A stretch of DNA of 64,000 nt from Hippopus hippopus (taxonomy: Eukaryota; Mollusca; Bivalvia; Cardiida; Cardiidae). The DNA lies in contig OX328107.1 of assembly GCA_946811185.2 (NCBI GenBank), positions 40,821,860-40,885,859 on the forward strand, written 5' to 3'. The number at the start of each line of letters is the position of its first letter. Position 1 is the first letter of the stretch. The position numbers and the translations under genes were made by a program. The notes under the pieces are model-generated. The model did no database searches. It saw nothing but the letters and a program-made list of their open reading frames with translations, and had not been told where the DNA came from. This document shows, in pieces, positions 54,668 to 64,000 of the stretch.

Positions 54668-54892
54668 GATACAGATCTATCAAGGTTACACTCAGATGGT
54701 TGACTCTGGTTCGGTCTATGACTCCACAATCTCTGGTGGTCGGTTGGGTGTTTTCCAGTTCGGAGAGTTTCCAGTGATCTGGGCATATCTGAAGGCAGCT
54801 TGTCAGGAACATCAGAACCAAGCTCTGTATTTTGATGGAGTAGATGACTATGTGACCCTGAACGATGTCAATACACTCAGTATGAATGACAG
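54668..54892 (+). CDS. Exon 35: end of TSP C-terminal domain joined to first LamG domain
   Basis: Acceptor TATATTACAG, donor GTAAAT, phase 2 both sides. Encodes SGSVYDSTISGGRLGVFQFG, I-W-A-Y-L-K-A-A-C (the usual end of thrombospondins), and then without a break ALYFDGVDDYVTLNDVNTLS. A-L-x-F-D-G-x-D-D-Y-V opens a LamG-like (concanavalin fold) domain. Ordinary thrombospondins stop at this point, so the C-terminal extension is a true fusion. Confidence 0.93.
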
Positions 54893-54964
54893 GTAAATAT
54901 TGTCACAGTATCACCTTGATGATTTCAGTACAAGATACTGATTTATCAATTAAAGGTTGTTTTA

Positions 54965-55170
54965 TGTCACTTCCAACATTATTTCAGTCATATGGCAACA
55001 TCTTGCGTCATATGGTTTTTCTTTGGTTTGACTGATACTGGGCTAGGGCTCTGAAATGATTTTGCCAAAGACACTCCCATGAAAAATACAGTGCTTTGAA
55101 TGCTTCCTGTAAGGATCAGACCTGGGACCTCCATTGACCCTTGCAGGACCTTGAGTGCAAGAGATAACAA
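54965..55170 (-). repeat. SINE body, diverged
   Basis: CCAACATTATTTCAGTCATA and a distant B-box-like GGATCAGACCTGGGACC. Same family as 55325-55640. Confidence 0.55.
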
Positions 55171-55324
55171 GGAGTTTGATTTATTGTTGTAGACCTTTAG
55201 TTAAACCTACTTCTATCAGAAAAGGCAAATTTTAGACTCATCTCAATTGAAAACATCTGCTGACAAAAAATTAGAAATGATGAGATTCATCCCCAGGAGG
55301 AAAAAATTGTGGCTAAAGGTTGAT

Positions 55325-55640
55325 TGATTGATTGTTTGGTATTTAACGCCATATTCAACATTATTTCAGTTATATTGCGGCGGCCAGTGCACCTGTCTAT
55401 GCTTTCCTGGAGTCTCTTTTACCAGTACCCCGCACATTTTTGTTTTCAAGCCACTGGCTGCTTTCCCACATACCATTGTCGAGACAATGGTCAGCGGTGG
55501 GAGAGGAATTAATCCTGTTGCAATGACTATCATCAATCCTCAGAAAGAAATTGGTCGAGCCAGGGATCAAACCCACAACCCTGTTCTCAAGTCCTGCATG
55601 CTACCGACTGAGCTACCTGGGCTCAGCTGTGGCTAAACGA
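55325..55640 (-). repeat. tRNA-derived SINE with mollusc-type core
   Basis: Minus strand: GGTAGCTCAGTCGGTAGCAT (A box) and GGTTGTGGGTTTGATCCC (B box), a central region, then an end corresponding to plus-strand TTGGTATTTAACGCCATATT and ACATTATTTCAGTTATATTG. The GGCGTTAAA tail is widespread in molluscan SINEs, possibly of the Nin-DC type (from memory). Confidence 0.82.
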
Positions 55641-55659
55641 GGAAGTTCTGGAAACCAGT

Positions 55660-56925
55660 ATTTTTAGCTCACCTGAGCACAAAGTGCTCAGGATGAGCTA
55701 TTGTGATCACTCATCTTCCGTCGTCATCTGTCGTCCGTCCGTCTGTCCGTTCACATTTTTTTTGTTTACACTCTAGCATCTACAAATATAAACCAATCAG
55801 CACCAAACTTGGTCAAAATGTATATGACAATAAGATCTCAGATGAATTCGATTATGGGTCTAATCTGACCAGAACAACTGGAGTTATCTGCCCTTGAATT
55901 AGAAAAATTGCTATATTTGACTTCGTTTTCACTCTAGCATCTACAAATATAAACCAATCAGCACTAAACTTGGTCAAAGTATATATGACCATAAGATTTC
56001 GGATGAGTTCTATTATGGGTCTAATCGGACCAGAACAACCGCAGTTATCTGCCTTTAAATTAGAAAAATTGCAATATTTGACTGTTTATGCTCTGGTGGC
56101 CACATTTTCTGTCCAATACTCATGAAACTTGGTCAAAATGTTTGTCTTGATAATATCTTGCATGAGTTTGAAAATGGGTCAGGTCGGGTCAAAAACTAGG
56201 TCACTGGGTGAAATCTTAGAAAAACCTTGTGTACACTGTAGAGGCCAAATTTTCAGTCCAATACTCTTGAAATTTGGTTTGAATGTTTGTCTTGATAATA
56301 TCTTAGAATGATATGAAGATGGGTCATGTCGGATAAAAAACTAGGTCACTAAGTCAAATCTTGGAAAAAACTTTTGTACACACTAGAGGTTACATTTTCA
56401 GTCAAATATTCTTTAAACTTGGTAAGAATGTTTGTCTTGATGATATCTTGCATGAGTTTGGAAATGGGTCATGTGGAATCAAAAACTAGGTCATCAGGTT
56501 TAATCCTTGAAAAACCTTGTGTACGCTCTAGAGGCCACATTTTCAGTCCAATAATCTTGAAATTTGCGTAGAATGTTTGTCTTGATAATATCTTAGACTA
56601 GTATGAATATGGGTTATGTTGGATAAAAAACTAGGTCACTAGGTCAAATCTCGGAAAAACCTTTTGTCCACCCTACAGGCCACATTTTCTTTCAAATACT
56701 CATGTCAGAATGTTTGTCTGGATAATTTCAACTTGTCAAATAGGCCGCTGAGACAAATTCTAGAAAAAGCTTGTGTGCACTCTAGAGGCCATATTTGTAA
56801 GTCCAATACTAATGAGTGTTTGTCAGAATGTTTGTCTTAATATCTTTGAAGAGATTGGAAATGAGTCATGTTTGATCAAAAGGCTCAGGTGAGCAACTCT
56901 AGGGCCATCATGGCCCTCTTGTCTC
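55660..56925 (+). mobile_element. AGCTCACCTGAGCAC element with internal repeats
   Basis: Starts TTTTAGCTCACCTGAGCACA and ends GGCTCAGGTGAGCAACTCTA then GGCCCTCTTG. The interior repeats a roughly 150-bp unit about five times (GAGGCCACATTTTC, AATGTTTGTCTTGATAATAT, AAAAACTAGGTCACT, AAAAACCTTGTGTAC). A shorter relative sits at 58950-59310. No coding frame. Confidence 0.87.
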
Positions 56926-57075
56926 TGTTTCCCACTGCATTTTCTATTCTTTTAGAAACAAAAGCCCATCATGTGAGCCACATTTGATTTAAAGGTGTCA
57001 TCTGCTAAAACTTTCAATATGGCCAAGTTAAATCTTCTTATCTGGTAGAGAGTGATATCATTATCTTTTCATTTC

Positions 57076-57288
57076 ATTTAAACCCTGTCCCAAACAATGA
57101 ATTTTGACCCTTCCAAATTGTGAGAATCTGCAGACAACAAATTTAAAAGCGGTACAAAATTAATGAACTTCAGGTCTTTGACAGGGTACAAAGCATTGTG
57201 GGAAAGGTTACCAGCATTTCCTACAATTTTTTCAAAAAGGCCTCGTTCTCGGGTTGTGAAAACACAGGAGTGTTTGGTAAAGGGTTAA
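57076..57288 (-). repeat. Pal-A upstream of exon 36
   Basis: TTTAAACCCTGTCCCAAACA to TGTTTGGTAAAGGGTTAA, one palindrome arm deleted. Ends 22 nt before the exon. Confidence 0.8.
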
Positions 57289-57310
57289 AAAGGTTTTATT
57301 TTACATTCAG

Positions 57311-57513
57311 TTTCACCATAGAGACATGGTTGAAGTTAGATTCTGGCTACACGTCGGGTCCCTTCCCTATCCTTTGTACAACCAATGGCACTTTCTGTCT
57401 GTGGACTGAGGGCGGGGTTCTGTATGGTCGCTATGGAAACTACATTGTCAACTCAACAACAACACTGACTGGTAGTACCTGGTATAGCATTGTTTACAGA
57501 CACAGTGTAGAAA
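57311..57513 (+). CDS. Exon 36: LamG-like domain
   Basis: Acceptor TTTTACATTCAG, donor GTATGT, phases 2 and 1. Encodes FTIETWLKLDSGYTSGPFPI, GRYGNYIVNSTTTLTGSTWY. F-T-[IV]-E-x-W-[VL]-[KR] and the W-Y-x-[IV]-V-[YF] strand are LamG/pentaxin-like motifs. A Pal-A element ends 22 nt upstream. Confidence 0.92.
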
Positions 57514-57550
57514 GTATGTCAATGGTTTCATGTTTAGCTTTTGCTTTGTT

Positions 57551-57776
57551 TTACCCTTTACCACACAATCCTGAATTTTAACGACCTGAAGAAAAAACCT
57601 TTTGAGAACATTGTGGGAAAAGGAGAAAATACTGGTAACCAGCATTTTTTCCTTTTCCCAAATTGTTTCCTACCCATTAACAGACAAATATCAACATTTG
57701 AGTGACATTTAGTGTGTCGTCTGCAAATCTTTTCAGTTTGGCCAGGTCTAAAATTTGTTGTTTGGTGAAGAGTTAA
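57551..57776 (+). repeat. Pal-A after exon 36
   Basis: TTACCCTTTACCACACAATC to GTTTGGTGAAGAGTTAA; full palindrome. Degraded copies follow at about 57790-57870 and 58630-58820. Confidence 0.88.
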
Positions 57777-58524
57777 GTTTTTATGCCTTATGATGAAGAC
57801 CTAGAAAATATTGTGACAAGAGCAGAAATTGCTTAAAATGAGCAATTTTTGCATTTGCCTTGATGTTTTCTTGCTTTTTTTTTTTCGCTAAATTTTCAAA
57901 GTTCTTGTAATTTTGTTTTCCTCTGAATTATTTAGATCACAGTAATAAACAAAAGTTTGCATGTAAGGCACTGGATGTACTGTTAATCTAGTCTAGATTG
58001 TCTATGCATCATCAGCACCAGGCAGGTCAGGAAAACATAATTTATGGTGAAATTGCTACATGTAGGTATCTTGTAAGTCTGTCTCATCATTCTCTCCCTC
58101 TCCAACAATGTTATAAAAAGCCACCTACCATGGAGTGGTCAAAAGCCAACATTGATAGTTAGTTTATCTAACTGTTCTGTTGTGGCAAAATGAAATTTTT
58201 AACCCCCTTTTAACTGCCAAATAAAAATAGTTCTATCTTTGGATTTTAATATAATATCATTTCTAGAAGTGTTGCAAAAATCATGTTGGTGATCAAATAA
58301 GCCTTGTTTCTTGATATGTTGGAATGGTTAGAAAGATGCTAGAAAGACATTCCTTGTAATCTTAATAAGGCCTTCTTGCAGAAACACACATACATAATTA
58401 TTTGTATAATACAAGCTTCTTTTACAAATGTACTAAATATTTATTACACTTCCTCATTTAGAAATTAATTATAATTGGGGCTGTTTTCCTGTAAGTGCAA
58501 ATATTCATATTGCTTTATTTGTAG

Positions 58525-58595
58525 ATGAAACTTTAACTCTATTCCTTGATGGTGTGAATGTGGGAGAAACACTCAATGTTGGTCTACTCAACTGG
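58525..58595 (+). CDS. Exon 37: LamG-like domain
   Basis: Acceptor TTTATTTGTAG, donor GTAAGA, phases 1 and 0, 71 bases. Encodes ETLTLFLDGVNVGETLNVG. The L-x-L-[FY]-[LV]-D-G strand pair is the LamG hallmark. Confidence 0.9.
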
Positions 58596-58949
58596 GTAAG
58601 AGGCTTTCATTCATACATTTATTAACTTTCACCCAGTTGACAATATTTCAGACTTGTATATTTTGAAATAATTTGAAGATAACCAATGAGATGTGTCTAA
58701 AATGATAGAATTTGTTTGTAAAATGGTTAAAAACATTTTGAGAAAAGGAGAAAATGTTCATTTCCAGAATGTTTTTAAAAGCTCCTTTGTTAAACCTGGG
58801 ATGGAGTAGTTAAGGCTTAACTTTGCAACAGGAGACAAATATCTAAACTTGTCCATATTGAAAGCATTTGCTGAGAACAAATTAGATTTTACATTGTCAG
58901 CAAAAAAGGGTTTAGTTAGCATGTTGAAAGTTGAAGGTAGATAATATTT

Positions 58950-59310
58950 GAGCTAACCTAAGCACATAGAGCTCAAGTTGAGCATATATGTGATCATGAT
59001 GTGTCTGGCGTACGTTGTGCAGTCTACAACAATTACCTTGTGTGCACTCTAAAGGCTACATTTTTCATCAGATATTCATGAAACTTAGTCAGAAAAATTG
59101 TCTTGATAATGTATTGAACAAGTTTGAAATTGGGTCATGTCTGGTATAAAAGTATGTCACTGGGACAAATGTCAGTAAATCTTGTATGCACTCCAGAGGC
59201 CAGATTTTCAATCAAATACTCTTGAAACTTGGTCAGAATGTTTGTCTTGGACAGTTTTGAAATCAGGTCACATCAGGTGAAAAAGTAGGTCACTCAGACA
59301 AATGTTAGTT
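58950..59310 (+). repeat. Short relative of the AGCTCACCTGAGCAC element
   Basis: TGAGCTAACCTAAGCACATA start and two or three units with AAACTTGGTCAGAATGTTTG; the right end is missing. Confidence 0.7.
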
Positions 59311-59334
59311 AATATACTTTAACAAGTGATTTTT

Positions 59335-59555
59335 AGTTCTGCCATTTTCAGTGAAAACAGGTATTGCTTAGCCCTGTCGTCCCCTGTGTCTAAGTTGTGA
59401 ATCACAAACTTCGATATTTTCTGAGATTTCTTTTGTTACTTGAAATATTTTCTTTAAACCCTTTTTGACACAGTTATGCCCTTTTTTCAACCCTTTCATT
59501 GAGAGATCCGCTGGCCCAGAGAGTTGATATCTGCATACAGTGCTCTTGTTTTCCT
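59335..59555 (+). repeat. GCTGTTTTC...CTCTTGTTT family, copy 5
   Basis: Shortened: GAAAACAGGTATTGCTTAGC, GACACAGTTATGCCC and ACAGTGCTCTTGTTTTCC remain. Confidence 0.6.
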
Positions 59556-59685
59556 TTCAGCCAGCTACTATAATTTGAATGACAATGGAAAAGACTATAA
59601 TAGTCTTTGTCGCCAGCTTTTGTTTATGATTACAGTAGATTATTTGATCTATTGCTTTTATTATTACTGATATAAATAATTTCAG

Positions 59686-59766
59686 ACTGATGTTTTACTT
59701 ACCCAAGATATGACATTATACATAGGCCGAGACAACAACAACTATTTGAGAGGAACACTAGATGAG
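59686..59766 (+). CDS. Exon 38: LamG-like domain
   Basis: Acceptor AATAATTTCAG, donor GTATGA, phase 0 both sides, 81 bases. Encodes MTLYIGRDNNNYLRGTLDE. [LI]-x-I-G-x-[DN]...[FL]-x-G-x-[LI]-D-E is the final strand block of LamG-like domains. Confidence 0.9.
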
Positions 59767-59845
59767 GTATGATGATCTTTATGACTTTATGAGACTTTAA
59801 ACATTACATATTTTACTTCCTATATTTACCCCTTAAGGGCTAAAC

Positions 59846-60074
59846 TAATTTAGCCTTTATCACATATTCCCAACTTAAAACAACCATGGGGAATATGGCT
59901 TTGAAACACTGTGGGAAAAGGAGAAAATGCTTGAAACTAGCATTTTTCCTTTTCCTACAGTGTTTTCTACCTTTCCCAAAACAAATTTCATTTTTAGGTA
60001 AAACTTATTTTGTAGTCTGCTAATGCTTTCAGTTTGAACTGGTCTAAAATTTTGTTGTTTGGTAAAGAGCTAAG
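59846..60074 (+). repeat. Pal-A after exon 38
   Basis: TTAGCCTTTATCACATATTC to GTTTGGTAAAGAGCTAA; palindrome partly worn. Another diverged copy is at about 60250-60465. Confidence 0.82.
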
Positions 60075-60780
60075 TGGTCAGTTTAAAAAAAGACAAACAG
60101 CTAGAATATTGCTATTTCAATTTTTTTTTTGGCAGAATATTTAATAAAGTTGTGGAAAATGTAGATTCAAATTCAGAACAGGGTGTACAGTCTGGTCTTG
60201 ACCTGCACTGTCCACAGAAGTAATAAACTGGGTTAAGGGCTTTGAGGGTTAGCAGTTTATCACACAATCCCAAGTTTTAATCACCCAACAGAAAAAGTCT
60301 TTCGAAAATATTGTGGGAATAGGAGAAAGTAATGGTAAGCATGTTTTCCAACCTTTCATAGACAATTTCCACCATTTGAGCAAGATTTTAATTTACCATA
60401 GATCTGCAAATGCTTTGGGATATGTCAAGTCCAAAATTTGTCATTTGAGAAAGAGATAACATGGATGAGTTGCAATTTTGTTGTCCGGTGAGAGTGAAGT
60501 AAATTAAGACTTATTTGGAACAATAACTAGGTTTGTCTACTAACCTTTTGGGCATCATCCCGGGAACTTTCAACCATAGTTTTTGCTTGGGAATTTTTGG
60601 GAATAAAGCAAGAAATGTAGAGAATGAATGTTGAAAGGATGAATACACAAGACTTGGATATTAACCTATTAACCATTTCAACATTCATTCCGTATATGTT
60701 TTGGGTTATCCCCCAAAAATTGCCATGTAAAATCCATGCAGGGCAGTTCCCAGGATTATGCTGGAGTTTGTCTGTTACAG

Positions 60781-60975
60781 TTGAGACTCTACAGTGTATC
60801 TTTACAAGACTATGAGATTACCAGTCACATCAGTTTAGTTTCTATACAAAGACAAGTGTGGAAATCTTATGGTATTTTACACTTCAAAATGGAAGAGTCT
60901 TCAGGGACAACAACTCTTACAAACTCAGGGTCTCTGTCAGGAACAGCAAGCTTGAGTGGGGGAACCTTTGTAACA
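60781..60975 (+). CDS. Exon 39: LamG-like domain end and start of a second LamG unit
   Basis: Acceptor TCTGTTACAG, donor GTAAGT, phase 0 both sides, 195 bases. After exon 38's L-D-E it reads LRLYSVSLQDYEITSHI, matching the L-D-E-[VL]-R-[LI]-[YW] end of a LamG unit, and then LHFKMEESSGTTTLTNSGSL, the linker that precedes another LamG domain. The open frame extends upstream to 60736, but the acceptor fixes the start at 60781. Later exons lie outside the window. Confidence 0.85.
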
Positions 60976-61235
60976 GTAAGTTCTGCCTTTTTTTTTAATT
61001 TCTTTTATGTTGACCTTGTATCGTATTCACTTAGGACTAGTCTAGAATTATTTTCATCCGCACTCTTTGCATTGATAAATTTGATGGTTTACCTGATCAT
61101 GTTCTTTGCTTCTTTGCATGTTTACATAGAATCTTTATTTCTTTGCATGTATACAGACTTGTGTTCTTTATTTCTGTGCATGTAAACCTTTTGATTTTTT
61201 CCTCTGAGAAGTTTCAAATTTTGTTGACAGTTGAA

Positions 61236-61448
61236 TTAACCCTTACAGCACAACATAAGCCAAACAGACATTTTCAGCCTGGAAATGAGACACAAATAAT
61301 TGGAATTTTATGTTTCTATTTCTCTAAAGTGATTCAGCCAAGAGGATAGTGTAAATTACAGATCAGACTGCATGTTTAGTGCAGTCTATCCTTGATATAC
61401 ACTGGCCGCAAAGACAACAACAGTTGTGAAAAGCTCTTGAAGGGTTAC
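61236..61448 (-). repeat. Pal-B, full copy with TTAA end
   Basis: TTAACCCTTACAGCACAACA, AACAGACATTTTCAGCCTGG, hairpin AGATCAGACTGCATG with CAGTCTATCCTTGATATACA, and end AAGCTCTTGAAGGGTTA. Confidence 0.87.
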
Positions 61449-61725
61449 AGGGTAGCCAAGAGAACACTGTCAGAAATTGACTATTTGCAATAAGAGATCA
61501 ATTTCTTGCAGTGTGTCTGCAAGTTCTAGAACTTGTTTTGCATTTGTTGTTCACTCTCTCAGGGTTTAACTCTTTAGAGAATGGTCCCATGTATTGACCG
61601 GGACAAAAAAGATCTTTTGAAAGGCATTGTGGGAAAAGGAGAAAATGCTGGTAACCAACAAACAGATTTATTTCTGTCTGCAAGTTCTAGAACTTGTTTT
61701 GCATTTGTTGTTCACTCTTTCAGGA

Positions 61726-61935
61726 TTTAACCCGTTACAGAATAGTGTCATGTAACGATGACCTGGAAGAAAAGAATCTTTAGAAAATATTGATGGAAAA
61801 GGAGAAAAGGCTGGTAATCAGCATTTTTTCCTTTCCAACAATGTTTTCAATGCTTTTAAAGACAAATCCAATCATGTAAGCTAAATTTTGTTTGATAAAA
61901 AGTCTAAATTTTTTGTCATAGGGTTAAAAGTTAAA
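61726..61935 (+). repeat. Pal-A, diverged
   Basis: TTAACCCGTTACAGAATAGT to GTCATAGGGTTAAAAGTTAA, palindrome as GGAGAAAAGGCTGGTAATCA. Confidence 0.77.
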
Positions 61936-62165
61936 TCCTTTTAAGAAAACAAATATTACACTTTTCAGATCTGAATGTATCTGCAGACAAAAAATCAAAA
62001 GTAGTACATATGATTTGATTTGTCTTTGAAAGATAAAAAGTAGAAAACATTGTGGGAAAAAGGAGAAAATGCTGGTTACCAGCATTTTCTCCTTTTCCCA
62101 CAATGTTTTCAGAAGCCATCTCCCTCAGAGTTGTTTAAACACAGCATTGTTTGGTAAAGGATTAA
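61931..62165 (-). repeat. Pal-A, near-consensus core
   Basis: TTAAATCCTTTTAAGAAAAC to TTTGGTAAAGGATTAA with a perfect central palindrome of about 60 bases. Confidence 0.88.
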
Positions 62166-62409
62166 AGATCTCTAACACGCCTTTGATTATTTCACAGAGT
62201 TACCAGCAATTTGACCAGTTCCAGATAGCATATCCAAACAACAGAAGATAAAATTGCCTATATCATAGGGTGATTTATTGTCATTTCTTTGAAATCCACC
62301 AGACAATCAGACAGAACTAGAGTTTTTTTCTTCCAATTTATTTTTTTGAAAATTGAACTTCTCATAAAACAGATAACCTGAATAAAACCTGAAAGCAAAA
62401 GTTGACCAA

Positions 62410-62660
62410 ATTGTCTGGTATTTAACACAGTTTTCAACATTATTTCAGTTATATCCTGTTAACCAGTGCACCTATCCATGCTTTCCTAGAGTTTTTAATT
62501 ACACCTACTTTGTACAACATCTTACACATGTGACTGGCTGCTTTCCCACATAACCACTGTCAAAACAATGATCAGCTGTGTGAGAGGTATGGATCCAGGA
62601 TTCCTGTTGCAACGACTATCATCAATCCTGGGAAAGAAATTCACTGAGCTGGAATTGTTC
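62410..62660 (-). repeat. SINE body, head degraded
   Basis: GGTATTTAACACAGTTTTCA, ATTATTTCAGTTATATC, GACTGGCTGCTTTCCCACAT; matches 55325-55640 with loss of the tRNA-like part. Confidence 0.72.
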
Positions 62661-63209
62661 TCCATGCATGTCCCCATCTATTTCTTTCAAGTTTTGGAAG
62701 AGTTGATTCTTCGAATGATTATTGACAGATTTCATTGAATACTGCTCTTGTCCTTTAAGGATTTTTAATTAATGATACAATGTCATGAATAATGTTTAAA
62801 AATGATTTGTACTTAAAATGAGGGAGTGGGAGGGGATAGAGAGTAAATGCAGCCAGACTGTTTTGCAGATCAGTAATGTTTAAAAAGCTCTTGTGTCATG
62901 TAAACAAGCTATACAAATTAATTCAGATTCAGAAAGGTAGGAAAAATGCAAACACAAATACAGACATATTTTGCCAATGCCACATCAGGAAATGTTTGCT
63001 TGTCTGAAACAATGGAAATAAAGAGAAAGATTTTGTAGATCGTCAATCTTCGAATATTCAAGAATGCATCTACATGTACATGGCAATTTATTGTTAAATC
63101 ATTAAACAAATATATACATGCACATGTACTATCATATTTTGCTGGTCAAAATACATTTGTATGTGATGTTATTTGATATAAATTTATTTTCATTGTTGGT
63201 TTGTATTTA

Positions 63210-63487
63210 TTTTGCATTATTTGTTTCTTTGTTGTTTAACACCTGGTTGGACATTATTTCAGTTATATTGCGGCTTCCTGGAGTTTCTTTTACTAGTTCT
63301 CTGTTCAACATTCTTTATAAGCCACAGGCTGTTTTCAGCCATATGCGATGACAGAGGGACGAATCCTGTCACAGTAACTATCAGCAATCATATCTCAGAA
63401 AAAAAAAATCCCAGAGCTAGGGATTCATACCAGCGACCCCCTGGTTTCAACTCTTGTATTCAACTGACTGCGCTACCAGGCTCGATT
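63210..63487 (-). repeat. tRNA-derived SINE, second full copy
   Basis: Minus strand GAGCCTGGTAGCGCAGTCAG (A box) and GTCGCTGGTATGAATCCC (B box), with the same body as 55325-55640. Confidence 0.78.
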
Positions 63488-64000
63488 AATTGTTATGCAT
63501 ACTTGATATTTTAAACATCTAGATGTGGGAATTTTTTCAAATTTTTGGGGTGTAGTAGGGGACGGGGGAAAGATAATGTGGTACAGGGTGATTCATAATA
63601 TCTGATACAGTTCCTTTTTTTCTGCCTGCACATACATTGTTATAATTTATATCACAATACTATACAATAATTACAGTTTTGTTTGATATGCAATGTTAAG
63701 TATTTTAAATACTTACATGTTAAATGAAATAGGTCAAACTTTTTCACAACATTTACATGATATTGTCTATATGACTCCACTCTGGGCTGTTGTGACGTCA
63801 AGCCTTTTTTGAAAGTTTGCTATCACATGCTACCCCAGGACAGTAGTCCTTTGGAGTTTTTCTCATGGGGACACTTGAAAGAAAGTGTATATTAACCTAA
63901 ACCAAACATTGCTAGAGAGTTGAAACAAGCTATTCGTTGATAGATGAGGAAAATAACGCCAGAAATGTGTTCATCGGTGATAGCACAGCCAAACTTTCAA

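Larger units (their letters stand above)
1..60975 (+). other. Giant thrombospondin-superfamily matrix gene, 39 exons, incomplete at both ends
   Basis: Thirty-nine plus-strand exons chain without a break in frame from position 3 to 60975, giving about 2,280 residues. Domain order is LRR, FN3, fibro-slime, cadherin x2, F5/8C, cysteine-rich, EGF, TSP3, TSP C-terminal, LamG. The TSP3 plus TSP C-terminal pair defines the thrombospondin superfamily, whose members are secreted and bind calcium, cell-surface receptors and matrix. The start codon and signal peptide lie upstream of the window and the stop lies downstream. Large invertebrate thrombospondins with added domains have been called mega-thrombospondins; this placement is from memory of the family, not a search. 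Promoter and polyadenylation signals are not visible here. Introns run from about 0.2 to 6.7 kb. Exon borders were set by eye from GT-AG sites and phase. Confidence 0.85.
60976..64000. other. 3' flank of exon 39: repeats, no further exon recognised
   Basis: Pal-B, two Pal-A copies and two SINE bodies account for much of it. 62660-63205 and 63490-64000 show nothing I can name. A short frame after TTTCACAG at 62198 reads 17 residues to a stop and is treated as doubtful. Confidence 0.6.

Noticed and set aside
60736..60780. Upstream extension of exon 39 frame
   Set aside because: Lies before a strong TCTGTTACAG acceptor; LamG homology begins exactly after it.

Overview
This looks like a stretch of an animal nuclear genome, most likely a bivalve mollusc. 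It is AT-rich, has long repeat-packed introns with GT-AG borders, and carries tRNA-derived SINEs and non-autonomous inverted-repeat transposons of the kinds common in bivalves. The taxon is inferred from repeat style and is not proven. I saw no bacterial, organellar or viral genes, no functional tRNA or rRNA, and no intact transposase or reverse transcriptase.

One very large plus-strand gene fills positions 1 to about 60975 and is open at both ends. I rebuilt 39 exons (about 6.85 kb, roughly 2,280 residues) by hand. Every junction keeps frame: exon lengths, splice dinucleotides and codon phases agree from exon 1 to exon 39. Domain order: leucine-rich repeats with a C-terminal LRR cap (exons 1-7, 1-8583); fibronectin type III (exons 8-9, 9731-10502); a fibro-slime/PA14-like domain (exons 10-13, 12340-16955); two cadherin repeats (exons 14-18, 19050-27548); an F5/8 type C (discoidin) domain (exons 19-21, 28076-30800); a cysteine-rich GCC2/GCC3- or ephrin-receptor-like region (exons 22-24); EGF modules (exons 24-27); thrombospondin type 3 calcium repeats (exons 27-32); a thrombospondin C-terminal domain (exons 32-35); and LamG/concanavalin-like domains (exon 35 onward, the second cut off by the window). 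The protein is therefore a giant extracellular, calcium-binding matrix or adhesion protein of the thrombospondin superfamily, resembling what has been called a mega-thrombospondin. Calcium sites (TSP3, cadherin, EGF), carbohydrate or lipid binding folds (F5/8C, LamG, PA14-like) and protein-binding modules (LRR, FN3) would act together on one secreted chain.

The introns are dominated by small inverted-repeat elements. The most abundant, called Pal-A here, is about 230 bp, bounded by TTAA, with a near-perfect central hairpin of about 65 bp; more than 50 full or partial copies occur in both orientations, often within 15-50 nt of exon borders. A second hairpin family, Pal-B (about 205 bp), is also bounded by TTAA. 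Others are a TTAAAGATACAT-ended family (two copies), a pair of about 1.5 kb elements made of about 162-bp internal repeats, an element beginning AGCTCACCTGAGCAC, several single-copy hairpin MITEs, a 44-bp satellite, tRNA-derived SINEs, and nested insertions. Intron 26 (37525-44198) and the region after 60976 hold only repeats and sequence I do not recognise.
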